NCBI RefSeq assembly: GCF_025860405.1 | Contig: NZ_CP063791.1 | Span: 1-46,852 of the forward strand | DNA: 46,852 nucleotides | Direction of reading: 5' to 3' | From: Tolypothrix sp. PCC 7712 | Lineage (GTDB): Bacteria > Cyanobacteriota > Cyanobacteriia > Cyanobacteriales > Nostocaceae | Shown: piece after piece, positions 1-8,437 of the stretch | Layout of the letters: every line of letters begins with the position of its first letter | Position numbering within the stretch: the stretch's first letter is position 1 | The notes under the pieces: model-generated | Seen by the model: only the letters and a program-made list of their open reading frames with translations | Database searches by the model: none | Told to the model about the DNA's origin: nothing | Translations under genes and position numbers: made by a program

Positions 1-142
1 CAAATGCTCCGTGTTTGGCTTGAGTGGGTTACAGCGTCAGATGGTCACAAGCAAAAGACTGCATTTACCAAGGAATTTTGTCTATGGATTTAAAGATTAA
101 ATTGCCGGATTTACTCAATCAACTTTTGTCAGGGGAGTGCCG

Positions 143-340
143 CAACTTCCAAAAAAAAAGTTGGGTAGTCCGCTAGGTGCTTGGTTTCAACAAAGACTTA
201 TAGCCTAAGCCTAGTAGAGTGAAGACCGCGAGATGACTGGTAATCATCTCAGCACACTGGGGAGCTATCCAACTCCTCAAACAAAAAGATTTTTAAATTT
301 GATTTCATTCTAGGCTATAAGCCTCTTGTTGACCAACTAG
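143..340. ncRNA. Candidate structured RNA or folded DNA upstream of the primase gene
   Basis: Positions 1-553 hold no convincing gene. Within them, 197-207 is an exact reverse complement of 311-321 (11 bp). The pairing continues outward with small bulges through about 173-196 and 322-340, giving an imperfect stem of roughly 25-28 pairs. The enclosed part contains a perfect 7-bp hairpin (230-236 with 244-250, loop of 7) and a weaker one (261-264 with 273-276). A 6-bp hairpin with an A-rich loop lies just upstream (143-148 with 158-163). I match it to no named RNA family. Its place just before a replication gene would suit a copy-control RNA or an origin structure, but that is inference. Confidence 0.35.
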
Positions 341-553
341 GCATTAAACCGAGATAGATGTAAAAACCTGCAATTTGGGTCTGAAACCCTTGTGCTACTT
401 TCATTTTGAGAAGAAAGCTAACTTTTTCAAGAACCGCAAGCAACGAAAAATTGGCTTTTTTAAGCCCAACAGCAGTTTTTTACATACACAGAGGCTTGAT
501 GCCGACTAGCGGCTACCCGATGACCTTTATTGGTGCATCGAGGAACGCCATTT

Positions 554-2896
554 ATGTATCTGCCACAAAACTCAGACGATTTTGCTAAATCAAATCGGAC
601 GCATTTTTCCAAAACCAAAATCAAACCCCACCTGCCAGCCGACAGTGTGGGCAAGTGCTACGTAAAATATTTCTGGCATCCATTTGGTGCGATAGTCGCC
701 CCAGTACCCGCCTTCGTCTCCAAACCAGCGTGGCGTACCATCGACTATTACCTCCAGCCATCCCAGTTGTGGAAATTGCATCAAAACAGCCAGCAGCTAG
801 TTGGCATCCGCTTTGATTCCAATACCCGTTACGCCATAATTGACCTCGATGCAGGCGGCGACTACCATAACCTAGAATCTATCAACCGCATCAAGTCCGC
901 CCTCGAAGACATCGGCATAGTCGATATCATCCCCATCCAGTCCAGTCATAGCGGTGGCTACCACCTGATAATAACCTTTACCACCCTTCAGCCCACCTTC
1001 AACCTAGCCTGCGCTCTAGAATACACCCTAAGAGACGCAGGATTTATCCCCCGCAAAGGGCATCTCGAAATCTTCCCCAATGCCAAAGCTTGGGGTGAAA
1101 ACTGCATAATCAACTACAATGCCATCCGTTGCCCCATGCAACCAGGAAGCGGTGCGTTATTGCTAGATGATGACCTGCAACCAATTAGCGATGATGTTTC
1201 TGTCTTTCTCGATTATTGCGATCGCGCCGCAGTCCGTCAAGATTTAACCCGACTCAAACGCGCCATCAAAAAAGCCAGAAAGCGTCACAACCGAGAAAGA
1301 TATCGCAAGCAAATGTCCTCCGACGTTGAGGCATGGCGTGCCGACTGGGAAGAAATCATCGCCACAGGATGGACAGGGCTAGGACAGACTAATAATTTAT
1401 TACAAATCTTCGTAGGCTACGGCATCGTATTTCTTGACTTAAAGGGTGAAAACTTAGTTAACTATGCCCTCAAGACCGCTACAAACGCCCCTGGCTATAT
1501 CCAATATTGTCGCCACCAGCATGAAATCGAAGCCAGAGTGCGGCATTGGATAGAATGTACAATTCGGCATCAGTGGTACACCCCCTATGCCAGCTATCCA
1601 GAACGCCTGTTGGGGACATTTGCCAACACCTTTGCCGAAGCGATCGCGGGTATAAGGGGCATAATCAAAACCAAAGACAACATCATCCCCTTTGACCGTC
1701 GCAAAGTTTTAAACCAGCAACGCAGCCTAGAAGCCCAAAAAAGGATTCGGTGGGCAGTAAATGCCTTGGAATGGGGTACAGGCTTACCAGAGGGCATAAC
1801 CGACCGTACAAAAGCGATCAGCAACGAATATAAGCAACGTTTTCACAAAACCCTTTCTCAAGAGACACTGCGGAAACATCTACACCTGTGGCATCCCAAA
1901 TGGTACATAACTGACCCTTGGGCAGAAAATAGCTCAAACCCTTGCCATATAAGCAAAGACGGGCATTTTGACAACCCGCATAGCCCTGAAAAAAATCAAA
2001 AAGCCCAAAATCCTTACCAGACGGACATCAACGGGCATTTTCCCTATATGAAGGTTATGTGTTTACCTCCTGCTGCTACAGCCCCCCAAGGGCTGGAGTC
2101 AGCAGAGGAAGTTGAACAACCTGATGTTTCTCAGGAACACTCAGCTGTCATCCAGTCGGCGGGAAATCTTAAATTCATAAATTCTTCTAATACTGCTGAA
2201 ATTAATTCAAATAAAACCAGCAATCAATTAGAGAATTCAGTTCATACAAACATTTTACAATCAAATGAATTCAGTTCTCATCAGGATTTTATATACCCCT
2301 GTAGCTCCGGCACGTCGTCAAAAGTTGATAATCAAAACTTATCTAACACGGAGAATAACGGGCTGGGTATAGTTTCGATACCTGCTGCGGTTGCACCAGA
2401 ATCACCACAGGAAATTGCTAACAATGGGCGGCAGAGTGCATCCGAGGGTAATTCAACACCTGCTAGCGTGACAGCAGAATCATCACTCCAAAGTGCCAAC
2501 AACTGCTTGCAGAGTGCATCCAAGGATGATTTGATACCTGGTGTGGTTCCACTAGAACAACCACTCCAAAACGCCAACAACAGCTTGCAGGGCGTATCTG
2601 TTTGTGAAGAGACTGCTGATGTTTCCTACCGCATCGAGGAACTCAAGCGAGTGACAAAACTACGGCTAATGGCTTTAACCCAAGCTAGGGCTAAGGTGCG
2701 CCAATACTGCGTAATCACGGGACATATTCTCAGCACTCAAGAACGCGATCGCTTAGAGCAACGTGCCAAAATGCAATTCTACCTCGATTCGGGATGCTCT
2801 GTGCTGGTAGCAGAAGCCGAAGCTTGGGCAGCCGTGAATCCTGGTTGTCTGCCGTTTAGCTTAGAGTCAGCTTTTGCGGAACCTGCCAATGAGTGA
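554..2896 (+). CDS. AEP-type primase / plasmid replication protein
   Basis: I predict an archaeo-eukaryotic primase (AEP) fold protein that primes or initiates plasmid replication. The N-terminal half shows the family signature: a D-x-D pair in IIDLDAGG (residues about 97-99) and, after a helix, SSHSGGYHLI with the catalytic-type histidine near 137. An E/D-rich third strand (HLEIFPN, about 170) and an R-x-P segment (about 192) follow. Residues 300-460 are alpha-helical and may include an HTH-like region. Residues 470-700 are low complexity, rich in N, Q and S, with tandem 26-residue repeats. An Arg-rich, probably coiled tail follows. I chose ATG 554 over the TTG at 530 because GAGGA lies 9 bases before it. 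The family is common on cyanobacterial plasmids, but the exact subfamily is uncertain. Confidence 0.7.
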   Translation: MYLPQNSDDFAKSNRTHFSKTKIKPHLPADSVGKCYVKYFWHPFGAIVAPVPAFVSKPAWRTIDYYLQPSQLWKLHQNSQQLVGIRFDSNTRYAIIDLDAGGDYHNLESINRIKSALEDIGIVDIIPIQSSHSGGYHLIITFTTLQPTFNLACALEYTLRDAGFIPRKGHLEIFPNAKAWGENCIINYNAIRCPMQPGSGALLLDDDLQPISDDVSVFLDYCDRAAVRQDLTRLKRAIKKARKRHNRERYRKQMSSDVEAWRADWEEIIATGWTGLGQTNNLLQIFVGYGIVFLDLKGENLVNYALKTATNAPGYIQYCRHQHEIEARVRHWIECTIRHQWYTPYASYPERLLGTFANTFAEAIAGIRGIIKTKDNIIPFDRRKVLNQQRSLEAQKRIRWAVNALEWGTGLPEGITDRTKAISNEYKQRFHKTLSQETLRKHLHLWHPKWYITDPWAENSSNPCHISKDGHFDNPHSPEKNQKAQNPYQTDINGHFPYMKVMCLPPAATAPQGLESAEEVEQPDVSQEHSAVIQSAGNLKFINSSNTAEINSNKTSNQLENSVHTNILQSNEFSSHQDFIYPCSSGTSSKVDNQNLSNTENNGLGIVSIPAAVAPESPQEIANNGRQSASEGNSTPASVTAESSLQSANNCLQSASKDDLIPGVVPLEQPLQNANNSLQGVSVCEETADVSYRIEELKRVTKLRLMALTQARAKVRQYCVITGHILSTQERDRLEQRAKMQFYLDSGCSVLVAEAEAWAAVNPGCLPFSLESAFAEPANE
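2417..2599 (+). repeat. Tandem 78-bp repeats within the primase gene
   Basis: Two full 26-residue units and a partial third are encoded in a row, each starting ANN and followed by LQSAS or similar. A weaker copy may precede them. The repeats lie in the low-complexity linker, keep the reading frame, and probably vary in number between relatives. Confidence 0.7.
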
Positions 2897-2982
2897 TAGT
2901 TGCGTTACAGGAGGGCAGCGGGAGAGCCTCTCCTTCAAGGGGTGGGATGAGTTAAATTCAGGATAATTTTTAACTTAAAAAC

Positions 2983-3405
2983 TTATTGAATTGGTTCAAA
3001 AAACCCTTCCTCAATCATTGATTCGAGACCAAGTTTATCTACTACGGATTCAATTACCCATCCCCTACCTTCATATCTTCCCTGACGGTAGCATTCTTGC
3101 TTAATTTCTTCTCGCCGCTCCTGTTGTTTTCTACTCATTTCTTCTGGGCCTAGATTATGTCTTAAAAACTTACTTGTGACTTCAAAACTAATGAAATTAG
3201 TGAGTGCGAATAGGCACTCATCCAATGTTCCTTCTTCTAGAAAATCATAATCAGCTTCTTTGGCATCGACTAATACCCAAGCTTCCCAATGGTTGCTTAA
3301 CTCAAATATTCCTTCTCGATAGTAAATAGGCTTATTTTTGTTGGAATTAGTTTGACGTTTTGAGTTTAGTTGAATGACTTCGGCTAAAGGTCTTTTCCTA
3401 CCCAT
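2983..3405 (-). CDS. Hypothetical protein, 140 residues
   Basis: I do not recognise this family. It is soluble, with a basic N-terminus (MGRKRP), a predicted beta segment with HWEAWVLVDAK near residue 38, and a charged helix around residues 88-115 (PEEMSRKQQERREEIKQE). It has no signal peptide or membrane segment. It starts with ATG, stands convergent to the primase gene and is 99 bases upstream of nothing co-directional except the next leftward gene (3505-4041), so the two may be co-transcribed. Its biased charge and intact length argue for a real gene; the function is unknown. Confidence 0.55.
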   Translation of the reverse strand: MGRKRPLAEVIQLNSKRQTNSNKNKPIYYREGIFELSNHWEAWVLVDAKEADYDFLEEGTLDECLFALTNFISFEVTSKFLRHNLGPEEMSRKQQERREEIKQECYRQGRYEGRGWVIESVVDKLGLESMIEEGFFEPIQ

Positions 3406-3504
3406 AAATAATACCTTAATTAGAAAATTTTTCTTCCGATTACAGATATTGAAATAATCTGTTTAATTCCCTTCATGTTGAAAAATTTCAAGTCTTTATC
3501 TCAA

Positions 3505-4041
3505 TTAAAAATAGTTCATCATCTGCGATTGTTCTAATATATATTCTTTGAGTCTTTCCCATCCCCATTGTTTAGCTACTCGTAGCGATAGCCGATTGCG
3601 AGTACTAAATATAATGAAGATTTCGCCCGCATCGTTTTCATTAATATCAACAATCCACTGGTTTCTAAAATCATATCCCCAATGAAGCGCAGCATCCTGC
3701 CACCATTGGTCGCAAGGGTTCTTGAAATTGGAATTATCTAGGTAATGGTCTTGCCAGTTATAGGGTTTCCACTGTTCTTGAAGTGCTTTGATTAAAAATG
3801 CATTTGGATGCTCGAATTCTTCCGAGTTGGCTTGCTTCCAATACCAATAGGCGATTGTGGCACGCAGCGCATCTTCCATCCCTACAATCGATTTGAGGAT
3901 AATTTCTTGTACATCTTCCCGATAGAAATCTATACCAATATGAGCAAGCGCATACTTGTACTGGTTGAAGATTTCATCTTTAGCTTCGAGTTCGTCGTCA
4001 TCATATAAATATGCAGTATTGAACGACTTAATACGCAGCAT
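3505..4041 (-). CDS. Hypothetical protein, 178 residues
   Basis: The family is not recognised. The protein starts MLRIKSFNTAYLYDDD and is acidic. It contains a helical middle (residues 50-75) and a Trp-rich stretch (residues 90-125: WKPYNWQD, DQWWQDAALHWGYDF). Next comes a beta-strand-like DAGEIFIIFSTRNRL segment, and the end is WERLKEYILEQSQ. No membrane segments are visible. It is the upstream member of a leftward pair with 2983-3405, with about 100 bases between them. It diverges from the DUF4058 gene at 4200 across a 158-base gap that should hold both promoters. Confidence 0.55.
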   Translation of the reverse strand: MLRIKSFNTAYLYDDDELEAKDEIFNQYKYALAHIGIDFYREDVQEIILKSIVGMEDALRATIAYWYWKQANSEEFEHPNAFLIKALQEQWKPYNWQDHYLDNSNFKNPCDQWWQDAALHWGYDFRNQWIVDINENDAGEIFIIFSTRNRLSLRVAKQWGWERLKEYILEQSQMMNYF

Positions 4042-4199
4042 TTTGGCTGATGGGCAATGAAATGTAACTCTCTAATTTTAGTGGTAAATGAATCCCAAGC
4101 GATGCCTAGATTGCAAAGTACATTAACGATACCTTGCAAAGCGGGGAAATTTCCAACACCAAGTTCTAGAATAAAAGTGCAGTCAAGCGAGCTTGTAAA

Positions 4200-4982
4200 A
4201 TGCCTTCCCCGTTCCCCGGTATGGACCCATATCTTGAAGGCTACCTGTGGAGTGACGTACACAATGCCCTTGCTAGTAAAATTCGTACCTTCCTCGTCCC
4301 ACAGCTGCGTCCCAAATATGCCGCACGGCTGGAAGTATATGTTGTGGAAGATATTTCCCCTTCAAGTGAAATTGGTATTTTGTACCCAGATGTCAAGGTA
4401 TTGCAGATAAGACAACGCCGCGACGTAACTCCGACTACCCCCACATCGAATATTGCCACAACCCCCGCACCACTAACGCTTCCAGTTATCCAACCAGTCG
4501 AAGTCCGCATCCCCACAGTCGAAATTCGGGATACTGCTAATAACGTACTGGTAAGCTGTATCGAAATTCTTTCCCCCGTAAACAAACGCGAACCCGGTTT
4601 AACTGAGTACCGTAAGAAACGCCAGCGTTTATATAATGCCAACGTCCATCTAATTGAAATAGACTTGCTGCGCCGGGGAAATCGACCATTTAACCACCCC
4701 CGCCTTCCAGATGTTCCCTACTTGATCACCTTAACGCGGGCTGGGTCTGGAGTAATTGATCTGTGGCCTGTGACGTTACAAGATACTCTCCCGACGATAC
4801 CCGTTCCCCTGCGCGAAGGCGACCCCGATGCTGTACTGGAGTTGCAAGCCGTGCTGAATGCTATCTATGACGAAGCTGGGTATGATTTATCGATAGACTA
4901 CACCCAATCTCCACCCCCACCAGCATTGAGTGATACGGATACTGAGTGGATGTACAAACGGTTAGGTAAATCTTCTTTGTAG
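4200..4982 (+). CDS. DUF4058 family protein
   Basis: A full-length member of DUF4058, a family very common in cyanobacteria and of unknown function. The diagnostic start MPSPFPGMDPYLE is present, followed by a W near residue 17 and the helix HNALASKIRTFLVPQL. The strand YPDVKVLQ (about 64) comes before a Pro/Thr-rich linker (75-95). The core strands VEVRIPTVEIRD and VSCIEILSPVNKREPGLTEYRKKR (about 115-140) are next, with HLIEIDLLRRGNRP after them. The core E-I-L-S-P-x-N-K and E-I-D-L-L motifs resemble the layout of PD-(D/E)XK-like folds, but that link is my inference. It appears intact and monocistronic. Confidence in the family is high and in the function nil. Confidence 0.85.
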   Translation: MPSPFPGMDPYLEGYLWSDVHNALASKIRTFLVPQLRPKYAARLEVYVVEDISPSSEIGILYPDVKVLQIRQRRDVTPTTPTSNIATTPAPLTLPVIQPVEVRIPTVEIRDTANNVLVSCIEILSPVNKREPGLTEYRKKRQRLYNANVHLIEIDLLRRGNRPFNHPRLPDVPYLITLTRAGSGVIDLWPVTLQDTLPTIPVPLREGDPDAVLELQAVLNAIYDEAGYDLSIDYTQSPPPPALSDTDTEWMYKRLGKSSL

Positions 4983-5005
4983 CAGGTATAGAGTTGCTTC
5001 AATAT

Positions 5006-5524
5006 TTAAGATGCAGTTTGTAATTCAGCATTAATACTTGCTGCTTGCCGGATTGCCTCTAAACGTTTGAGGTAAAATTCATCCATTTTGGCAATAAATT
5101 TACCATCAATAATTTCAACACCCAAGGCATCAGAAACTGCTAAAAAATCCAAGAATGTTGCATTTTGATAGTCTTTATCTTCAAATAATTTAATTTGTTC
5201 TTCCGTGTGTCCGCATAACGCTGCCAGTTCTTTTGGCGTGATTTTAAAAGCAATTCTGGCTTTAATTAATAAGTCGGATATTTTATTCATGCACTCCACT
5301 TGTAGAGTGATAGGTTCGTTGGGATTATGGGCGGCTAACATTTCATACTCAACAATTTCATCCACAAGTTTCTGCCGCAACGCATCGTTAGAATCTTGAA
5401 TTAACTGCCAGCCATCCGGGTCTCTTAATCGCTTTTCTTCATTCGCCCTTAATTTCCGGTTGGCTTCAGCAAACTTTTCTGCCCATTCCTGGGAATATGC
5501 CAGTTGTTTATCATCTTTAATCAT
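5006..5524 (-). CDS. XRE-like protein, probable antitoxin partner
   Basis: The 172-residue product has a charged helical N-terminal half. An HTH-like segment, LIKARIAFKITPKELAALCG followed by HTEEQIKLFEDKDY (residues about 88-121), and a tail helix follow it. This is the arrangement of XRE/HigA-type antitoxins. ATG 5524 overlaps the stop of the upstream gene by four bases (ATGA), and GGAG lies before it, so I prefer it to the GTG at 5533. The coupling means the two products are made together. I infer an antitoxin or autorepressor of the pair; the HTH is read by eye, and the operator was not located. Confidence 0.65.
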   Translation of the reverse strand: MIKDDKQLAYSQEWAEKFAEANRKLRANEEKRLRDPDGWQLIQDSNDALRQKLVDEIVEYEMLAAHNPNEPITLQVECMNKISDLLIKARIAFKITPKELAALCGHTEEQIKLFEDKDYQNATFLDFLAVSDALGVEIIDGKFIAKMDEFYLKRLEAIRQAASINAELQTAS

Positions 5525-5964
5525 GGCTCCCACTCCAATAAGTTAATAGCTACAATACCCTTACGATTTTGTTTTCTATCGCGCTGAAAAAACTCTATTG
5601 ATATTGTAGACTCATCCACGGGTTGGTCGGATGGATAAATTTCCCCTTTATACTTAGCTTTCTGTGCTGCACTGTCATAATATTTTAATATTAGTGGTGC
5701 ATTTTGTCTGAGGTAATCTATATTTACATCGTCTCTGTCCCAGCAACAATCAAAATCTCCTGGGTCGATTTTATTTGTCACAAAACTGCCATTGATGTAA
5801 ATTGTACGGCATTCTGCTGCTTTTAGCTGTTTCATTAACTCTTCTAAACCTGAAATCATTTTGGCTCTTGTAGGTGTGTACCCAAACCTGTCTTTAAACT
5901 CCTGCCACTCGCCAAAATGTACCCCTGGTGGTAGATTACCGTTTTCATCAAACTCAGGAATCAT
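5521..5964 (-). CDS. DUF6932-like nucleotidyltransferase-fold protein, probable toxin partner
   Basis: The 147-residue protein starts MIPEFDENGNLPPGVHFGEW, as DUF6932 proteins do. It then shows YINGSFVTNKIDPGDFDCCWD (residues about 55-77). The G-S-F and D-x-D-x-x-W spacing fits a minimal nucleotidyltransferase active site (GS followed by DxD). The C-terminal part, ISIEFFQRDRKQNRKGIVAI, could carry the third acidic residue. It is first in a coupled pair with the XRE-like gene. By analogy with MNT/HEPN and AbiEii modules it could modify tRNA or protein, but this is inference. It is full length, and 263 bases of AT-rich DNA separate it from the relaxase gene upstream. Confidence 0.65.
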   Translation of the reverse strand: MIPEFDENGNLPPGVHFGEWQEFKDRFGYTPTRAKMISGLEELMKQLKAAECRTIYINGSFVTNKIDPGDFDCCWDRDDVNIDYLRQNAPLILKYYDSAAQKAKYKGEIYPSDQPVDESTISIEFFQRDRKQNRKGIVAINLLEWEP

Positions 5965-6071
5965 TCTTAATAAATAGCACCAATTTTACTGATTTTAAAA
6001 GCATACCACTGAAGCAAATAAATAATACACAATTCACAGATTATAGCGGATTTATATTGTGATTTTTGGCT

Positions 6072-6095
6072 CTAATTTTTTAATTAAAAAATTAG
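6072..6095. promoter_or_regulatory. Perfect 24-bp AT palindrome upstream of the DUF6932/XRE pair
   Basis: The 24 bases read identically on both strands, starting CTAATTTTTT and ending AAAAAATTAG. The palindrome lies between the end of the relaxase gene and the start of the DUF6932-like gene, about 110 bases before the latter. It could be a repressor operator or a weak bidirectional terminator; the sequence alone cannot decide. Confidence 0.4.
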
Positions 6096-6227
6096 CATTC
6101 AGGATTGTTTCAATATATAGTCCAGTTATAGAAAACTCCTATTTGATTTGGGAAAAACCAAGGTAACTATAAGCTTGCTATACAAAGGTTTCTTTCTCAG
6201 TATACTTAGCAATATTCAAGTAGATTC

Positions 6228-7721
6228 CTATATCTCTGCTAAAGAGACTTCCTGATGTTTATTTTTCAATTGTTGAATTACAGGTATGAGTTTTTGTAAT
6301 TGTGTTATATCTTCATCACCCAGTTGTGGTGGTTCTACGGGTTGCCATTCTTCTGAGGTATAGGAAGCTTTCATCACCTGAATACCATCACTGTTACGTA
6401 TCAGGGTTAGTTGGTTATTTTCAATTATCGCCGAGTATTTATTACCTTTAAATGCTGTACTATTAAGTACTAAGAGATATTCCGCAACGATGGGGGCAAT
6501 TTCTCGCATCCGAGCAATTTGTTCTGCGATATCGGGCTGTTGCTCAGTTGGTTTCTCCTGTGATAGTGCGGATGGTTCTGCTGCAACGCCAAGAAGAATT
6601 CCGTTATCGTCTTTAACAGTTATAAGTGCTGGTACTTCTTTAAATTCTTGGTTTTGCGTCGTTTCAACTGTTGTAGGGGATGAAGGTGGCGATATTACCA
6701 CAGTTTGTTTTTTAGCGAACGGTTCATTTGCTATTGTTGGAACTTCTTCAAGTACTGGCTCCAAGTTTGCTGTTGAATGATATTGTGTACTTAATACTTC
6801 GATAGTTGCTGTTTCTTCTGATGCTCCATCGGATGAAGAATCTTGTTTAAAATTCCATTCAATCCAACTTTCCAGATAATTAATCCGCTTATCGTCAATT
6901 GTTCGCCCGCGTTTGTAACTTTCAATTAGCGACTCAATTGGATATCGATATTCTTCTTGATAGCTAACTTTTAAATGTTCCCGGATGCCAACATGAGTAT
7001 ATAATTTCCCCAAATCCCCACCTTTAAACGGCTGTCCATCCAAGCAGTAGCTTATCCCTTTGAGCTTACCAGTACGGGTAAACTTGCAATCTACTTGGAT
7101 ATTTTCTTTTAACAATCGGGCTACAAATACTGGCATTGCAGGATTATCTACTGCGGCTTGTTCAATCTGCTTTTGCAACCGTTCAACTATATTTTGGTTT
7201 CCAGATTCTTCAGCTTGTTGTACGTGTTTAGGGTAAGCCTTTTTCTTATCGACTTCCCAACTGGACGGTTGAATAATTAAATCGTAATTTTTTTCTATTT
7301 GACGCAAGATTTTTTCTGTACGGTAATAGTCTAAATAATCGTCATTGCACTCGCCATCGTAGGATACCCGGTTAATTACCATATGTGCGTGGGGTCGAAC
7401 TTGCCCGTCATATTCCGCATCGTTATGCTGCACCAAAATAAATTGGTTGTTCGACAGTTTCAACCCCTCTCGTAAATCTTCCGCTATTTGGCATAATTCC
7501 CATTCGTCCAGGCTTCTATCACCGGGGGCCGGACTAAACGATAGGTGCAGTACAGGTTTTTGGACTCTGGGGTTTTTATTGGCAAAGGAGCGAAACTCCC
7601 AAGCAAGTTGGGTGGGTGTTTCTCCTGCCATATTAGTATTGATCAGCCGCGCCGAAGTTTTGCCGAGGACGTAGGCTACACAACCGTAAAAGCCATTTCC
7701 CTTGGTGATGTTGCCAATCAC
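6228..7721 (-). CDS. Relaxase / mobilization nuclease (MOBP-like)
   Basis: The enzyme nicks the plasmid at oriT and stays covalently attached to the 5' end during conjugative transfer. The start MIGNITKGNGFYGCVAYVLG supplies candidate catalytic tyrosines (Y12, Y17). NMAGETPTQLAWEF and PVLHLSFSPAPGD follow, then the metal-binding three-histidine motif VQHNDAEYDGQVRPHAH (H99, H111, H113) before MVINRV. This order matches the PF03432 relaxases. Residues 150-300 form a helical extension, and the rest is a low-complexity linker and tail with no helicase or primase domain. Its ATG overlaps the mobC stop by four bases, so the two are translated together. With no coupling protein or type IV secretion genes in view, the plasmid is mobilisable rather than self-transmissible. 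Confidence 0.88.
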   Translation of the reverse strand: MIGNITKGNGFYGCVAYVLGKTSARLINTNMAGETPTQLAWEFRSFANKNPRVQKPVLHLSFSPAPGDRSLDEWELCQIAEDLREGLKLSNNQFILVQHNDAEYDGQVRPHAHMVINRVSYDGECNDDYLDYYRTEKILRQIEKNYDLIIQPSSWEVDKKKAYPKHVQQAEESGNQNIVERLQKQIEQAAVDNPAMPVFVARLLKENIQVDCKFTRTGKLKGISYCLDGQPFKGGDLGKLYTHVGIREHLKVSYQEEYRYPIESLIESYKRGRTIDDKRINYLESWIEWNFKQDSSSDGASEETATIEVLSTQYHSTANLEPVLEEVPTIANEPFAKKQTVVISPPSSPTTVETTQNQEFKEVPALITVKDDNGILLGVAAEPSALSQEKPTEQQPDIAEQIARMREIAPIVAEYLLVLNSTAFKGNKYSAIIENNQLTLIRNSDGIQVMKASYTSEEWQPVEPPQLGDEDITQLQKLIPVIQQLKNKHQEVSLAEI

Positions 7722-8251
7722 TTCTTCTCCAGCGGGAAAGCAACTACTTGGTCGGGTTGTTCCGGTTGTTCGGGTTGGTTAGCCACAGGTGTAGATTGTT
7801 CTGATGAGGGTAGTTCAGGGTTTTCCGGCATTCCCAGTAATATCTGCTTTATTTCCAACAGTAAGGGTTTGAGGGCTTCAATTTCAGGGCGAGGGTCAAC
7901 TGCGATTGCCTCCGGCACTGCGCTCCGCGCAATCGCTTCTCCCATTTTTACAGCACGGTTGATGGCATAGGCAATTTGGTTGATGTTATTGCCAATTCGA
8001 CCCAGTTCTACGTATGTCGCTTCGTTGATGGCGGGTACTGGGGGAGCAATGTAGATGCGATCGCGCTCAACACAGTAGCGGATAAATTTGGAGAGATTCT
8101 TCCCCATACCAGCAGCTTCGGCTTTGGCTTCCCAATCTTCTTTTTCTGATTCAGTTAGTCTGAGGCTGACTAGTGTTGTGCGTTTTGGTTTGGGTTTTGA
8201 CTTGCGTCCAGCTTGAAAAACTTTTTTGGCTGTAGTGGTCTTACTATCCAT
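7718..8251 (-). CDS. mobC: MobC-like relaxosome accessory protein
   Basis: This 177-residue protein helps the relaxase open DNA at oriT. After a basic tail it has the ribbon-helix-helix-like segment VSLRLTESEKEDWEAKAEAA (about 28-47). Next is NLSKFIRYCVERDRI, then the MobC signature LGRIGNNINQIAYAINRAV (about 83-101). The end is Pro/Gln-rich (EQPEQPEQPDQ). It lies directly upstream of the relaxase with an ATGA overlap, the usual mobC-mobA order. The stretch around residues 106-117 (IARSAVPEAIAV) is encoded by a cyanobacterial palindromic repeat (7902-7936). The likely oriT is just upstream. Confidence 0.88.
   Translation of the reverse strand: MDSKTTTAKKVFQAGRKSKPKPKRTTLVSLRLTESEKEDWEAKAEAAGMGKNLSKFIRYCVERDRIYIAPPVPAINEATYVELGRIGNNINQIAYAINRAVKMGEAIARSAVPEAIAVDPRPEIEALKPLLLEIKQILLGMPENPELPSSEQSTPVANQPEQPEQPDQVVAFPLEKK
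7902..7936. repeat. Dispersed palindromic repeat inside mobC
   Basis: GCGATTGC at the left and GCAATCGC at the right form an 8-bp inverted repeat around CTCCGGCACTGCGCTCCGC. This style of GC-rich hairpin, with CCTCCGGC and CTCCGCG, is dispersed in Nostoc-type genomes. Here it is read in frame as part of MobC, between its conserved core and its tail. Confidence 0.55.
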
Positions 8252-8370
8252 CTATATACATCTATACAAATGAGGTTTTTCAAAGAAGTATTTAAATCTA
8301 CGGTAAATTGATAAACCCACTGTTTTTCTATCGAGTTTTGGGGGTTTCCAAAGGGGGAGGAACCCACTTT

Positions 8371-8437
8371 GGCGAGCTTGGCGGCGCGAAAAACTAGGAT
8401 TTATATGAAGAAATGTAATACGCCGCCATTGCTCGCT
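8371..8437. other. Candidate oriT: imperfect inverted repeat upstream of mobC
   Basis: The gap 8252-8771 holds no convincing gene. GGCGAGCTTGGCGGCG (8371-8386) pairs with CGCCGCCATTGCTCGCT (8421-8437), leaving one bulge and one mismatch and a 34-base AT-rich loop. A GC-rich hairpin immediately upstream of mobC-relaxase is where oriT lies in MOBP plasmids. The nic site cannot be assigned from sequence alone. Confidence 0.45.

Noticed and set aside
406..588. Short open frame of 60 codons before the primase gene
   Set aside because: It overlaps the convincing primase start, its start is not ATG, and its composition is not protein-like.
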